Positions 27,721 to 35,176 of a stretch of DNA of 64,000 bases are shown one piece after another. Every line of letters begins with the position of its first letter. The stretch's first letter is position 1. The notes under the pieces are model-generated. The model did no database searches. It worked only from the letters and a program-made list of their open reading frames with translations, and was not told the DNA's origin. The position numbers were made by a program, and so were the translations under genes. The stretch spans positions 1,727,871-1,791,870 of the forward strand of contig NZ_CP136574.1 of the NCBI RefSeq assembly GCF_035195345.1, written 5' to 3'. The stretch is from Flavobacterium sp. Lineage in GTDB: Bacteria; Bacteroidota; Bacteroidia; Flavobacteriales; Flavobacteriaceae.

Positions 27721-28536
27721 TTAGTTGGATAAAACTAGGTTGATTGCGGGCTCGTTTAATTGTAATTTTCCTTGTGTTTCTGCATTTAATTTTGTCCATT
27801 TTCCATAGGCATAAGTATAAAAGAAATCGCGTTCAACATAATTATACAATACGTAGGGTTGGTATTTTGAGCCTGTTTTATTGCTTTCAATTAACAATTT
27901 TTCATAGGCAACAAACATTCCTTTTTCTGGAAATATCAAATCAAATTGCGAAATAACAAATCGATGTTTAATTATACCTTTTTTTAATGTTACTATATAG
28001 TCTTTTGTTAATAATTCTTTACCTGGAGAACCATTCTCATCTACGCTATAAAAATGAAGTTTTATGGTTGCGTCATCAATACGGCTGTCGGTAAAAACAG
28101 TGACTTCTTTTATAAACTTGGTTTTACTGTAAGAAGCTTGATAGGGGAAAAATTTGGCTTCAATTTTTGGTCCGTTATCAAAGGATTGAAATATCGCATT
28201 TTTAATATCGCCAATTTCTATTATTTTAGATTGTTTCTTATTTAATATTACCACTTCCGCTAAATCGTAAGTCATTGGTTTTAATTGAACTATTGAAATA
28301 GCTGTTCCTTTTAGCGTTTTTCGTTCATAACCTAAAACCGAAATCACAATGTTTTTTTCTTTTGACGCTTCTAAGAAAAAAGTTCCGTCTGCTTCAGAAG
28401 TAGTTCCAACCGTTTCGTTCTCCACCCAAATATTCACAAAAGGAATCGGTTCGCCGGAAATGCTGTCTTTGACTACACCGCGGATTTGGGCGGAAAGGGA
28501 AAATGAGAGGATGAAAATAAAAAGGAATTTTTGCAT
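27721..28536 (-). CDS. Secreted protein with carboxypeptidase-like regulatory domain (paralog 1)
   Basis: A 271-residue protein with a signal peptide (FLFIFILSFSLSAQ) followed at once by a CarboxypepD_reg-like beta-sandwich: IRGVVKDSISGEPIPFVNIW, ENETVGTTSEADGTFFLE, IVISVLGYERKT. The remaining ~180 residues have no recognised domain. No TonB-dependent receptor barrel follows, so this is a stand-alone form. The adjacent upstream gene (28536-29414) is a clear paralog, and the two overlap by 1 base. An envelope location is likely; the role is unknown. Confidence 0.75.
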   Translation of the reverse strand: MQKFLFIFILSFSLSAQIRGVVKDSISGEPIPFVNIWVENETVGTTSEADGTFFLEASKEKNIVISVLGYERKTLKGTAISIVQLKPMTYDLAEVVILNKKQSKIIEIGDIKNAIFQSFDNGPKIEAKFFPYQASYSKTKFIKEVTVFTDSRIDDATIKLHFYSVDENGSPGKELLTKDYIVTLKKGIIKHRFVISQFDLIFPEKGMFVAYEKLLIESNKTGSKYQPYVLYNYVERDFFYTYAYGKWTKLNAETQGKLQLNEPAINLVLSN

Positions 28537-29414
28537 TAGTTGGTTAAAATTAGATTTATGGCTGGTGTATCAACTTTATTATTCCATTCTTTTTTGTAAT
28601 TAGAAGAATGTCTTTTATGTTTATACCATCTCCCTTTTGAATAAGTAAATGAAATTTCATCAGGTGAATGATTGATTACTAAAGATGGGGCATAGTTTTC
28701 TAAACTTACTTTTTGTTTTGTTTTTGGGTCTTTATATGTAAAGAAGTATTTATTTTCTTCAATAATTAACCATTCTAAACCTATTACAATTCCTTTTTTA
28801 GGAAATTCAATATTATAACTAGAAACATCTATTGTGTTTTTTTTCATTCCTTCTTTTACAGTAACAATGATATCTTCATTTATCAAATCTTCTGAAGGAA
28901 TTGAATCATTAATGCCAAAAATTCTTAATTTAATTTTAGCTCCTTTGATATCACTATTAGAGTAGAAAACAATTTTCTTAATAAATGGTGTTTCCATGTA
29001 TTTTTCATCATAATTAAATAATTTAGCATAAATCCATGGTTTATTTCCTGATAATTGACTTATGTGAACTTTGTGAGCCTCTCCAATTTCTAATTCTTTC
29101 GTTTTTTTAGGAAATGTAACCACCACTTCATTCAGCTCAAAAACTTTAGGTTTTAAAAGAATTATTTCGTTTTTAGAAGATGATTTCTTGCTTTCATAAC
29201 CCAATGCCGAAAAAACCAATAGTTTCTCTTCTTTTATATCCAATGAAAAACTACCATTAGTTTCCGAAGTAGTACCAATAGTTTCATTCTCCACCCAAAT
29301 ATTCACGTACGGAATAGGTTCACCTGAAATGCTGTCTTTGACTACACCACGGATTTGTGAAAACGCAAATTGTGTAAGAATCAAAAAAATCCAAATCACT
29401 CTATTTTCTTTCAT
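28536..29414 (-). CDS. Secreted protein with carboxypeptidase-like regulatory domain (paralog 2)
   Basis: A 292-residue paralog of the next gene. It has a signal peptide (WIFLILTQFAFSQ), then IRGVVKDSISGEPIPYVNIW and ENETIGTTSETNGSFSLD, nearly identical to the neighbour. After about residue 90 the two proteins diverge but keep the same plan (LNEVVV or LAEVVI, then an E-I-G-x-x-K/H stretch, KLRIFGIND or KLHFYSVDE, FPKKGI or FPEKGM, PAINLILTN or PAINLVLSN). They are probably a tandem duplication with N-terminal homogenisation. Confidence 0.75.
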   Translation of the reverse strand: MKENRVIWIFLILTQFAFSQIRGVVKDSISGEPIPYVNIWVENETIGTTSETNGSFSLDIKEEKLLVFSALGYESKKSSSKNEIILLKPKVFELNEVVVTFPKKTKELEIGEAHKVHISQLSGNKPWIYAKLFNYDEKYMETPFIKKIVFYSNSDIKGAKIKLRIFGINDSIPSEDLINEDIIVTVKEGMKKNTIDVSSYNIEFPKKGIVIGLEWLIIEENKYFFTYKDPKTKQKVSLENYAPSLVINHSPDEISFTYSKGRWYKHKRHSSNYKKEWNNKVDTPAINLILTN

Positions 29415-29419
29415 CTTTA

Positions 29420-30919
29420 TTATTTTATCTCAAAAAATTGAGCAATCTTTCTATCATTTGAAAGTCTCGGTAACTTATTTTGTCCACCTAATTTGCCAAT
29501 GGATTTCATATACTCTTGAAAACCGTTTTTTGGAACTTTTGTGATGACCAATGTTCGTAACACGTTACCAACAATCAAATCATCATAATATACATTTTGT
29601 TTACGCATGGCGTTATCTATTTTTAACGCAAAATCTTCTAAATTATTGGGTTGTTCCGATTTTTCGGAATCAAATTCAATAAACCATTCGTGATAAGGTA
29701 AACCTTCGGTTGGCGTAATTTGTGGTGCTACGGTAAATTCATTTACACGAACATCAGTTCCTTCCATTGCTTCTTGTAGAGCAGATTCTACTTCTTTTCC
29801 AATAACATGTTCTCCAAAAGCCGAAATATAATGTTTGATTCTACCTGAAACAATCACACGATATGGTTTTAAACTCGTAAACTGAACCGTATCGCCAATA
29901 TTGTATGCCCAAAGTCCGGCATTCGTAGAAATAATTAAAACGTAATTGACTCCTAACTCTACTTCACTAATCGTGTAGCGTTTTGGATTTTCGGTAAAAA
30001 ATTCATCTGCCTTTATGAATTCGTAGAAAATTCCAGAATTCAATAGCAATAACATTCCATTTTCTGATTGAGAATCTTGATAGGCAAAAAAACCTTCCGA
30101 AGCAGGAAATAACTCAATAGAATCAACTTTTCTTCCGATTAAATTTTCAAACTTCGCTCGATAAGGTTCGTAATTTACGCCGCCATAAATGAATAAATTG
30201 AAGTTTTTGAAAATTTCACCAACAGGCTTGTTTGCTTTTGCTGCTAGTTTCTCAAAGTACATTTGCACCCAAGATGGAATGCCTGAAATCACCGCCATAT
30301 CTTCATTAATGGTTTCTTCCACAATGGCATTGACTTTAGTTTCCCAATCTTCAATGCAATTGGTTTCCCAACTTGGCATTCGATTTTTTTGTAAATATTT
30401 CGGAACAAAATGCGCTACAATTCCTGATAATCTTCCCAGCTTGATGCCATTTTTTTCTTCTAAAATAGGACTTCCTTGCAAGAAAATCATTTTACCTTTT
30501 ACAAACTCAGCTTTTCCCGTTTCGTGAATGTAACTCAAAATGGCATTTCGAGCTGCTTGAATATGAAAAGGCATGGATTCTTTTGTTAGCGGAATATATT
30601 TTGCACCAGAAGTGGTTCCAGAAGTTTTAGCAAAATAAAGTGGTTTTCCTTTCCAAAGTACATTTTCTTCGCCTTTTACAACTTTATCCACATAGTGTTT
30701 CAACCCTTCGTAATCACGGATTGGAACTTTTTGCGCAAAATCTGAAAACGTTTTTATAGCTGAAAAATTATGGTCTTTTCCAAATTGCGTTTGTGCGGCT
30801 TCTTTGATTAAAGCTTCAAAAACTTTTTGTTGGGTTTCAACAGGATTATTGGCCCATTTTTGAGTTTTAGCGTGAATTCTTTTAGCAAATAATTTTGCCG
30901 CAAAGGCTTTTACTGACAT
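29420..30919 (-). CDS. GH3-family acyl-adenylate enzyme
   Basis: A 499-residue member of the family named after plant GH3 auxin-amido synthetases, within the adenylate-forming superfamily. The ATP loop is FAKTSGTTSGAKYIPLT; later come LFPASEGFFAYQD, LWAYNIGDTVQFTSL and VSGRIKHYISAFGEHVIGKE. Bacteroidota carry it widely, and its substrate there is not established to my knowledge. It lies 2 bases after the M23 peptidase gene and is likely co-transcribed with it. Confidence 0.88.
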   Translation of the reverse strand: MSVKAFAAKLFAKRIHAKTQKWANNPVETQQKVFEALIKEAAQTQFGKDHNFSAIKTFSDFAQKVPIRDYEGLKHYVDKVVKGEENVLWKGKPLYFAKTSGTTSGAKYIPLTKESMPFHIQAARNAILSYIHETGKAEFVKGKMIFLQGSPILEEKNGIKLGRLSGIVAHFVPKYLQKNRMPSWETNCIEDWETKVNAIVEETINEDMAVISGIPSWVQMYFEKLAAKANKPVGEIFKNFNLFIYGGVNYEPYRAKFENLIGRKVDSIELFPASEGFFAYQDSQSENGMLLLLNSGIFYEFIKADEFFTENPKRYTISEVELGVNYVLIISTNAGLWAYNIGDTVQFTSLKPYRVIVSGRIKHYISAFGEHVIGKEVESALQEAMEGTDVRVNEFTVAPQITPTEGLPYHEWFIEFDSEKSEQPNNLEDFALKIDNAMRKQNVYYDDLIVGNVLRTLVITKVPKNGFQEYMKSIGKLGGQNKLPRLSNDRKIAQFFEIK

Positions 30920-30921
30920 GT

Positions 30922-31794
30922 TTAATTGAAATTGATAAATTGAGTTGGATCAATAGGAAAACCATCTTTCCATAATTCAAAATGAAGTGTTGCGCCCGAA
31001 TTTTGGACAGCATTGGCATTTCCTGCAAGAGCAATAACTTCACCTGATCTAACAATGTTTCCTTGTGATTTTGTTACCGAAGCCGCATTTTTATATACCG
31101 ATAAAATATCATCTTTATGGCGAATAATAACCACATAACCCGAACTAGGAGTCCAATCGGAAAAAATAATAGTTCCTGCTCCAACAGATTTTATGGGTGT
31201 ATTATTGGTCAATGCAATTTTAACCGCTAAATGTTTATTAGCTACATTGTATTTTTGTAAAATAGCACCTTGAGCTGGAGGAAACAATACAAAACTAACT
31301 TTAGGTTTAGACGATTCAAATACATTGTATTTGTCTTCTTTTATTACTTGTTCTCTTAATTCTTGCTCTTTTTCGGTTGGTGAAAGTCCTGAAATATCTA
31401 TATCGGAAACATCTAATGCTTTGATGGAGTCTTTGTTCAGTTTTGCGTATTCTAAATCACCTGTTAATACTTTTTTAATAGAAGCAATATATGCATTGTT
31501 TATTTTCACCGATTTTTCAAGAGAATCCGATTTAATTGCCATTTCCAATGCGTCTTGTTTTAATTTTGTTGAAGCATACCCTGGAATATATTCGCGCAGA
31601 GGCGTAAAGGCGATGATATAAGTAGTAACGAAAATGATTAAAATAGCGCCAATAGTTCCCACAACAAAGACATTCATTAAATTTAATTTTAATGAAAAGG
31701 TCTCTTCAAAAGTATCTTCGTTAAGAATAACTAGTCTTCTTTTGTTGTATAACTTTTTAAGAAGTAACTGTCTTTTTAGCTTTTTGTTAGCCAT
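30922..31794 (-). CDS. M23-family peptidoglycan peptidase (LytM-like)
   Basis: A 290-residue inner-membrane-anchored protein. It has a basic N-terminus, one helix (about residues 42-63, VFVVGTIGAILIIFVTTYII), a periplasmic linker, and a C-terminal LytM fold with GAGTIIFSDWTPSSGYVVII, VRSGEVIALAG and LHFELWKDGFPIDPTQFI. The H-x-E/H-x-H zinc set looks incomplete: the first motif His is not obvious, while HFELW is present. It may therefore be a non-catalytic regulator like some EnvC-type proteins. The ATG at 31794 was chosen over a TTG at 31806. Confidence 0.82.
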   Translation of the reverse strand: MANKKLKRQLLLKKLYNKRRLVILNEDTFEETFSLKLNLMNVFVVGTIGAILIIFVTTYIIAFTPLREYIPGYASTKLKQDALEMAIKSDSLEKSVKINNAYIASIKKVLTGDLEYAKLNKDSIKALDVSDIDISGLSPTEKEQELREQVIKEDKYNVFESSKPKVSFVLFPPAQGAILQKYNVANKHLAVKIALTNNTPIKSVGAGTIIFSDWTPSSGYVVIIRHKDDILSVYKNAASVTKSQGNIVRSGEVIALAGNANAVQNSGATLHFELWKDGFPIDPTQFINFN

Positions 31795-31815
31795 TTTTTG
31801 AACCAATTTATATCA

Positions 31816-31823
31816 CAAATATA
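31816..31823 (-). promoter_or_regulatory. -7 box for the M23 peptidase gene
   Basis: The minus strand reads TATATTTG (TAnnTTTG), 21 bases before the ATG at 31794. Confidence 0.45.
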
Positions 31824-31896
31824 CTAAATACAACGGGTTTGTAAATTGGAATAGTATAATATATCGTTAAAAAATAATGATTTGTTAAATTCTTTA

Positions 31897-31904
31897 TATC
31901 TTTG
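31897..31904 (+). promoter_or_regulatory. -7 box for tatA
   Basis: TATCTTTG, a perfect TAnnTTTG, lies 20 bases before the tatA ATG. A TTTG at 31881-31884 is too close to be the canonical -33 element. Confidence 0.5.
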
Positions 31905-31924
31905 TGCTTTAAAATATTAAAATC

Positions 31925-32125
31925 ATGAATGCATTAACTATATTTTTAGGAGTAGTTGGAGTTCCACAAATTATCTTGATTGCGGTAATAGTTTTATTAC
32001 TTTTTGGTGGAAAAAAAATTCCAGAATTAATGAAAGGAATTGGTACAGGTATTAAAGAATTTAAAAACGCTGCCAAAGACGAACAACCAGCAAATTCTAA
32101 AAAAGAAGAAGAAACTAAAGAATAA
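31925..32125 (+). CDS. tatA: Twin-arginine translocase subunit TatA
   Basis: A 66-residue pore-forming subunit of the Tat export system in the inner membrane. It has one N-terminal helix (VVGVPQIILIAVIVLLLFGG), the hinge GGKKIPELMKGIGTGIKEFK that forms the amphipathic helix, and a charged Lys/Glu tail. The length and the F-G-x-K-x-P-E motif are standard for TatA/E. It is transcribed divergently from the M23 gene and is followed by a strong hairpin terminator, so it is probably monocistronic; no tatC is in the window. Confidence 0.93.
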   Translation: MNALTIFLGVVGVPQIILIAVIVLLLFGGKKIPELMKGIGTGIKEFKNAAKDEQPANSKKEEETKE

Positions 32126-32149
32126 TTTTATTTTTAACTAATATATTTA

Positions 32150-32196
32150 AAATCCCAAATTCCAACTTTAATTAGCTGGTATTTGGGATTTTTTTG
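32150..32196 (+). terminator. Intrinsic terminator after tatA
   Basis: AAATCCCAAAT (32150-32160) pairs exactly with ATTTGGGATTT (32181-32191) across a 20-base loop, followed by a T-rich run. Confidence 0.75.
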
Positions 32197-32258
32197 TTTT
32201 TTAGTGCAACCTTTTTGTTTTTTGATGTCTTTTAATAGTAACATTCAAATTATGTATC

Positions 32259-33245
32259 ATGATGAATAAATTAGTTTCCCTTTTATTTGCAATAATTCTT
32301 ATTGGCTGTAATGATGTAGATGATTTAGTAAATTCTTCAACACAAAACCCTGTTGATGTATATATTGCAGGTGTTAAGACAAATAATGCTGCCTATTGGA
32401 AAAATAATCAATCCTATTTATTAACTGGCGGAAATGGTGGAGAAGCAACTAAAATTTGTGTATCAAATAACAACCTACATGTTTTAGGAAAGAAAACGTT
32501 AGACAACTGGAGAACAGAATATTTATATTGGGAAAACGGAAATCTAATCAATTTAAACACAGCATTTAATACACCCGCTCAATATGTTCACTCAATAACT
32601 GATATGGAGGTTGTTGGTAACGATGTGTATTTTGTAGGTTATACCAAAAATCCATTACTTGCTGTCGAAATATATGAATTAGCGTACTGGAAAAATGGGG
32701 TAAAAACCGTTTTAGACAACAATATTAATAACCCAACTTTTCAAGCAAAAATAAAAGTAGTTACAAATACCGTTTATGTGATTGGCAACACCTCTAGTTG
32801 CTTTAACTCTTGTCATGGAATATATGTAAATAACGTTTTTCAATCTGTTTCTGTAGGGGATTTATTAAAAGATATTACAGTAAAAGACAATCAGGTTTAT
32901 GTTTATGGAACAAATACGTCAACAAATACAGGGTTTTACAAAAATATGGCAACTGGAGTTGAAACTACTTTAACAACAATCCCATCCGTTTTTAAATTAC
33001 TTTTTGATAATAACAACACCTTCGTAGCAGATGTTGTAAATATTTTTAAAAACAATACACAAATATATAGTTCAAGCTTTTTTTCCTTTTACTTAGACTT
33101 TATTGCTTTAAATAATAATGTTTATATCTTAAAAAGAGAGGGCGATTTTGGAACTTTCGATGCAGTATATATTAACGATATAAATGTTTTTCAAATCTTT
33201 GTTGACCAAGGAAGATTTAATGCGCTCACTGTAGTTCAAAACTAA
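32259..33245 (+). CDS. Putative lipoprotein, propeller-like repeats
   Basis: A 328-residue protein with a lipoprotein signal (LVSLLFAIILIGC then NDVDD). The mature part repeats a loose pattern of about 45-60 residues: VYIAGVKTNNAAYWKNN, LHVLGKKTLDNWRTEYLYWENG, VYFVGYTKNPLLAVEIYELA, VYVIGNTSSCFNS, VYVYGTNTSTNTGF, VYILKREGD. This suggests a beta-propeller of surface type. Two adjacent ATGs (32259, 32262) are possible starts. It ends 4 bases before the sigma-factor gene, so the two probably form an operon. It could be a sensed or secreted envelope component; this is inference. Confidence 0.7.
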   Translation: MMNKLVSLLFAIILIGCNDVDDLVNSSTQNPVDVYIAGVKTNNAAYWKNNQSYLLTGGNGGEATKICVSNNNLHVLGKKTLDNWRTEYLYWENGNLINLNTAFNTPAQYVHSITDMEVVGNDVYFVGYTKNPLLAVEIYELAYWKNGVKTVLDNNINNPTFQAKIKVVTNTVYVIGNTSSCFNSCHGIYVNNVFQSVSVGDLLKDITVKDNQVYVYGTNTSTNTGFYKNMATGVETTLTTIPSVFKLLFDNNNTFVADVVNIFKNNTQIYSSSFFSFYLDFIALNNNVYILKREGDFGTFDAVYINDINVFQIFVDQGRFNALTVVQN

Positions 33246-33249
33246 AAAA

Positions 33250-34290
33250 ATGCAAGAAACCAATTGGCACGAGATATATAGTAAGCTTTCTCCTAAGCTC
33301 TTAGGTGTTTGTCGCAGATATATAAAGGATATCGCAACAGCCGAAGACATTGTTCAAGATGCTTTCATTGTTGCCATTCAAAAAGAGCAGGAATTAAAAA
33401 ACAAAGATGCTTTAAATGGATGGTTGCGGAAAATTGTAGTTCATCGAGCGATAAATTATTTAAAAAACGAACAGAAAATAAATTTTACAAGTACAACAAA
33501 TTTTGAATGTGCTGATGAAACAAACGAAATAAATATAATGGAACTCGATAAAAAATCAGTCCTTTTAGCGAGTGATTTCAGCCACAAGGAATTGTTAGAG
33601 GCGATTGATTCGCTTTCTGAAAACCATAAATCCGTTTTTAACCTTTATATTATTGATGGTTTTTCACACCTTGAAATTAGCAAACTATTGAGTATATCCG
33701 TTGGAACTTCTAAATCAAGTTTGTCAAGGGCAAGAAAAAATATTCAGGAATTTCTTTTTGAAAAACTTTCTTTACATTCAAAAGAGAAAAAGAAAAAACG
33801 AATAATTGCGTTTTTATTGTTTTTAGGTTTTGGAAACCAACTTTTTGCCAATTATTACAAAAAAGCATTTTCTAATTTTGAAATTTCACCAAAAAACACC
33901 TTTAATCCTGATAAAAAATGTAATAACTTAGACTTGATTTTACTTAATACGTCTATTTATCGAACTAAAATATTAAAATTAATCACTCTTTTTACAGGCT
34001 TAGTTTCATTGATTGTATTATTCTTTTACAATAACGCAACACCTAAAATAATACAAGAAACTAAAAAAAATACAATTATAAATACTATAGACAAAAAAGA
34101 CACAATAAGTTTATCAAATGAAGTGAAAACTTCAGAAAAAAAGAGGGCTATAATTGAAGTGAAAACACCAGCGTTACATATAAATTCTGTTGAAAAAAAG
34201 GATTCGGCAACCAATTCTGAAGTTCCAAAAATCGTTGTAATTAAAAAGCAAATTATTAAAAAAGATACGGTTTATGTTGAAAAAGAATAA
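33250..34290 (+). CDS. ECF sigma factor fused to a transmembrane/periplasmic tail
   Basis: A 346-residue fusion. Residues ~10-75 are sigma region 2 (YIKDIATAEDIVQDAFIVAI, LNGWLRKIVVHRAINYL). Residues ~112-168 are region 4 (LLEAIDSLSENHKSVFNLYI, GFSHLEISKLLSISVGTSKS). After a basic run (EKKKKR) come a hydrophobic stretch (about 185-200) and a clear membrane helix (about 243-261), then ~85 polar residues ending KKDTVYVEKE, probably periplasmic. Ordinary ECF factors end at about 170-200 residues. The tail looks like an anti-sigma module in the same chain. The gene overlaps the next one by 17 bases. Confidence 0.85.
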   Translation: MQETNWHEIYSKLSPKLLGVCRRYIKDIATAEDIVQDAFIVAIQKEQELKNKDALNGWLRKIVVHRAINYLKNEQKINFTSTTNFECADETNEINIMELDKKSVLLASDFSHKELLEAIDSLSENHKSVFNLYIIDGFSHLEISKLLSISVGTSKSSLSRARKNIQEFLFEKLSLHSKEKKKKRIIAFLLFLGFGNQLFANYYKKAFSNFEISPKNTFNPDKKCNNLDLILLNTSIYRTKILKLITLFTGLVSLIVLFFYNNATPKIIQETKKNTIINTIDKKDTISLSNEVKTSEKKRAIIEVKTPALHINSVEKKDSATNSEVPKIVVIKKQIIKKDTVYVEKE

Positions 34291-35176
34291 CTGTTTTATT
34301 TGGTTTTTACTTCTTTTTCATCTTGGTTTTTCTCAAGAAAAAAAGGTTGACACGGTATATGTTTATGAAGAAGTAATCATTAGAGACACTGTTTTTATTG
34401 AAAAACCATTAACAAAAATAAAAGCCGATAAAATAATCTTAAATAAAGAACAAAAAGGAAGTAAACCAAGTATTTCTGTTATTCAAAAAAAACAAACAAC
34501 TATTATTTCTGCTGACACTATACTAATTAAACGGTTCAAAAATAATATTTTCTCTAATTTAGATTATAGTTTAAAACTTAACAGCGGTATAACTTCTGTT
34601 AGTTTATTAAAAGAATTTGAAATAAAAAACCAACATTATTTAAGTTTTGGATTGTTAGTAAAAAAGAAATTATTTAATTCGAATTTTTCGATTGGTACTG
34701 GAATTGAAACTTCTTTTTTATTAGATGTTGTAAAACAAACGAACACTAATTCTGAATCTGATTTATTGGGTTATTATTTCACAAATGATGGCAACCCAAA
34801 ATTGTTTGAAAGTATAAATACAAAAGGGTTTCAATTTCAGGTTCCACTCCTGTTTTTTTGGAAAATAAATAAATTTACACCTTCAGTTGGTGTGTTTAGT
34901 ATATTTAGCAAATACCAAGCAAAATTTATTGGTTCTAGCGGAAATTTACCACTACGATTTGATGAAACGCAAACGTTTAACGCAAATGCTATTTATTTTG
35001 GCTATTTAGCTCAACTAGAATATTCTTTACATAAAAATTGGTCTATTGGAGTAAATTACTCATTTGCTTCGGCTAAAAAATTAGTGTTTCGTCGTGACGA
35101 TGAATCTTTTGCAATATCTAAAAAACAGACGCAAACCACGTTTGGAATTGGTTTACGTTATACTTTTTTGCATTAA
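34274..35176 (+). CDS. Outer-membrane beta-barrel-like protein paired with the sigma factor
   Basis: A 300-residue protein with a signal peptide (FIWFLLLFHLGFSQ), then a linker with the repeated words DTVYVYEEVIIRDTVFIEKP, then ~200 residues of alternating beta-strand pattern ending QTTFGIGLRYTFLH with a terminal aromatic-rich strand, as in outer-membrane barrels. The linker shares the word DTVYV with the end of the sigma fusion encoded just upstream (overlap 17 bases). A partner or sensor role is inferred from this arrangement. It converges on tex with overlapping stops. Confidence 0.72.
   Translation: MLKKNNCFIWFLLLFHLGFSQEKKVDTVYVYEEVIIRDTVFIEKPLTKIKADKIILNKEQKGSKPSISVIQKKQTTIISADTILIKRFKNNIFSNLDYSLKLNSGITSVSLLKEFEIKNQHYLSFGLLVKKKLFNSNFSIGTGIETSFLLDVVKQTNTNSESDLLGYYFTNDGNPKLFESINTKGFQFQVPLLFFWKINKFTPSVGVFSIFSKYQAKFIGSSGNLPLRFDETQTFNANAIYFGYLAQLEYSLHKNWSIGVNYSFASAKKLVFRRDDESFAISKKQTQTTFGIGLRYTFLH

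Noticed and set aside
30189..30527. A 112-codon plus-strand ORF inside the GH3-family gene
   Set aside because: It lies wholly antisense to a well-recognised gene and has no recognisable features; a shadow frame.
31881..31884. TTTG as the -33 element of tatA
   Set aside because: Only 12 bases separate it from the -7 box, short of the usual 17-23.
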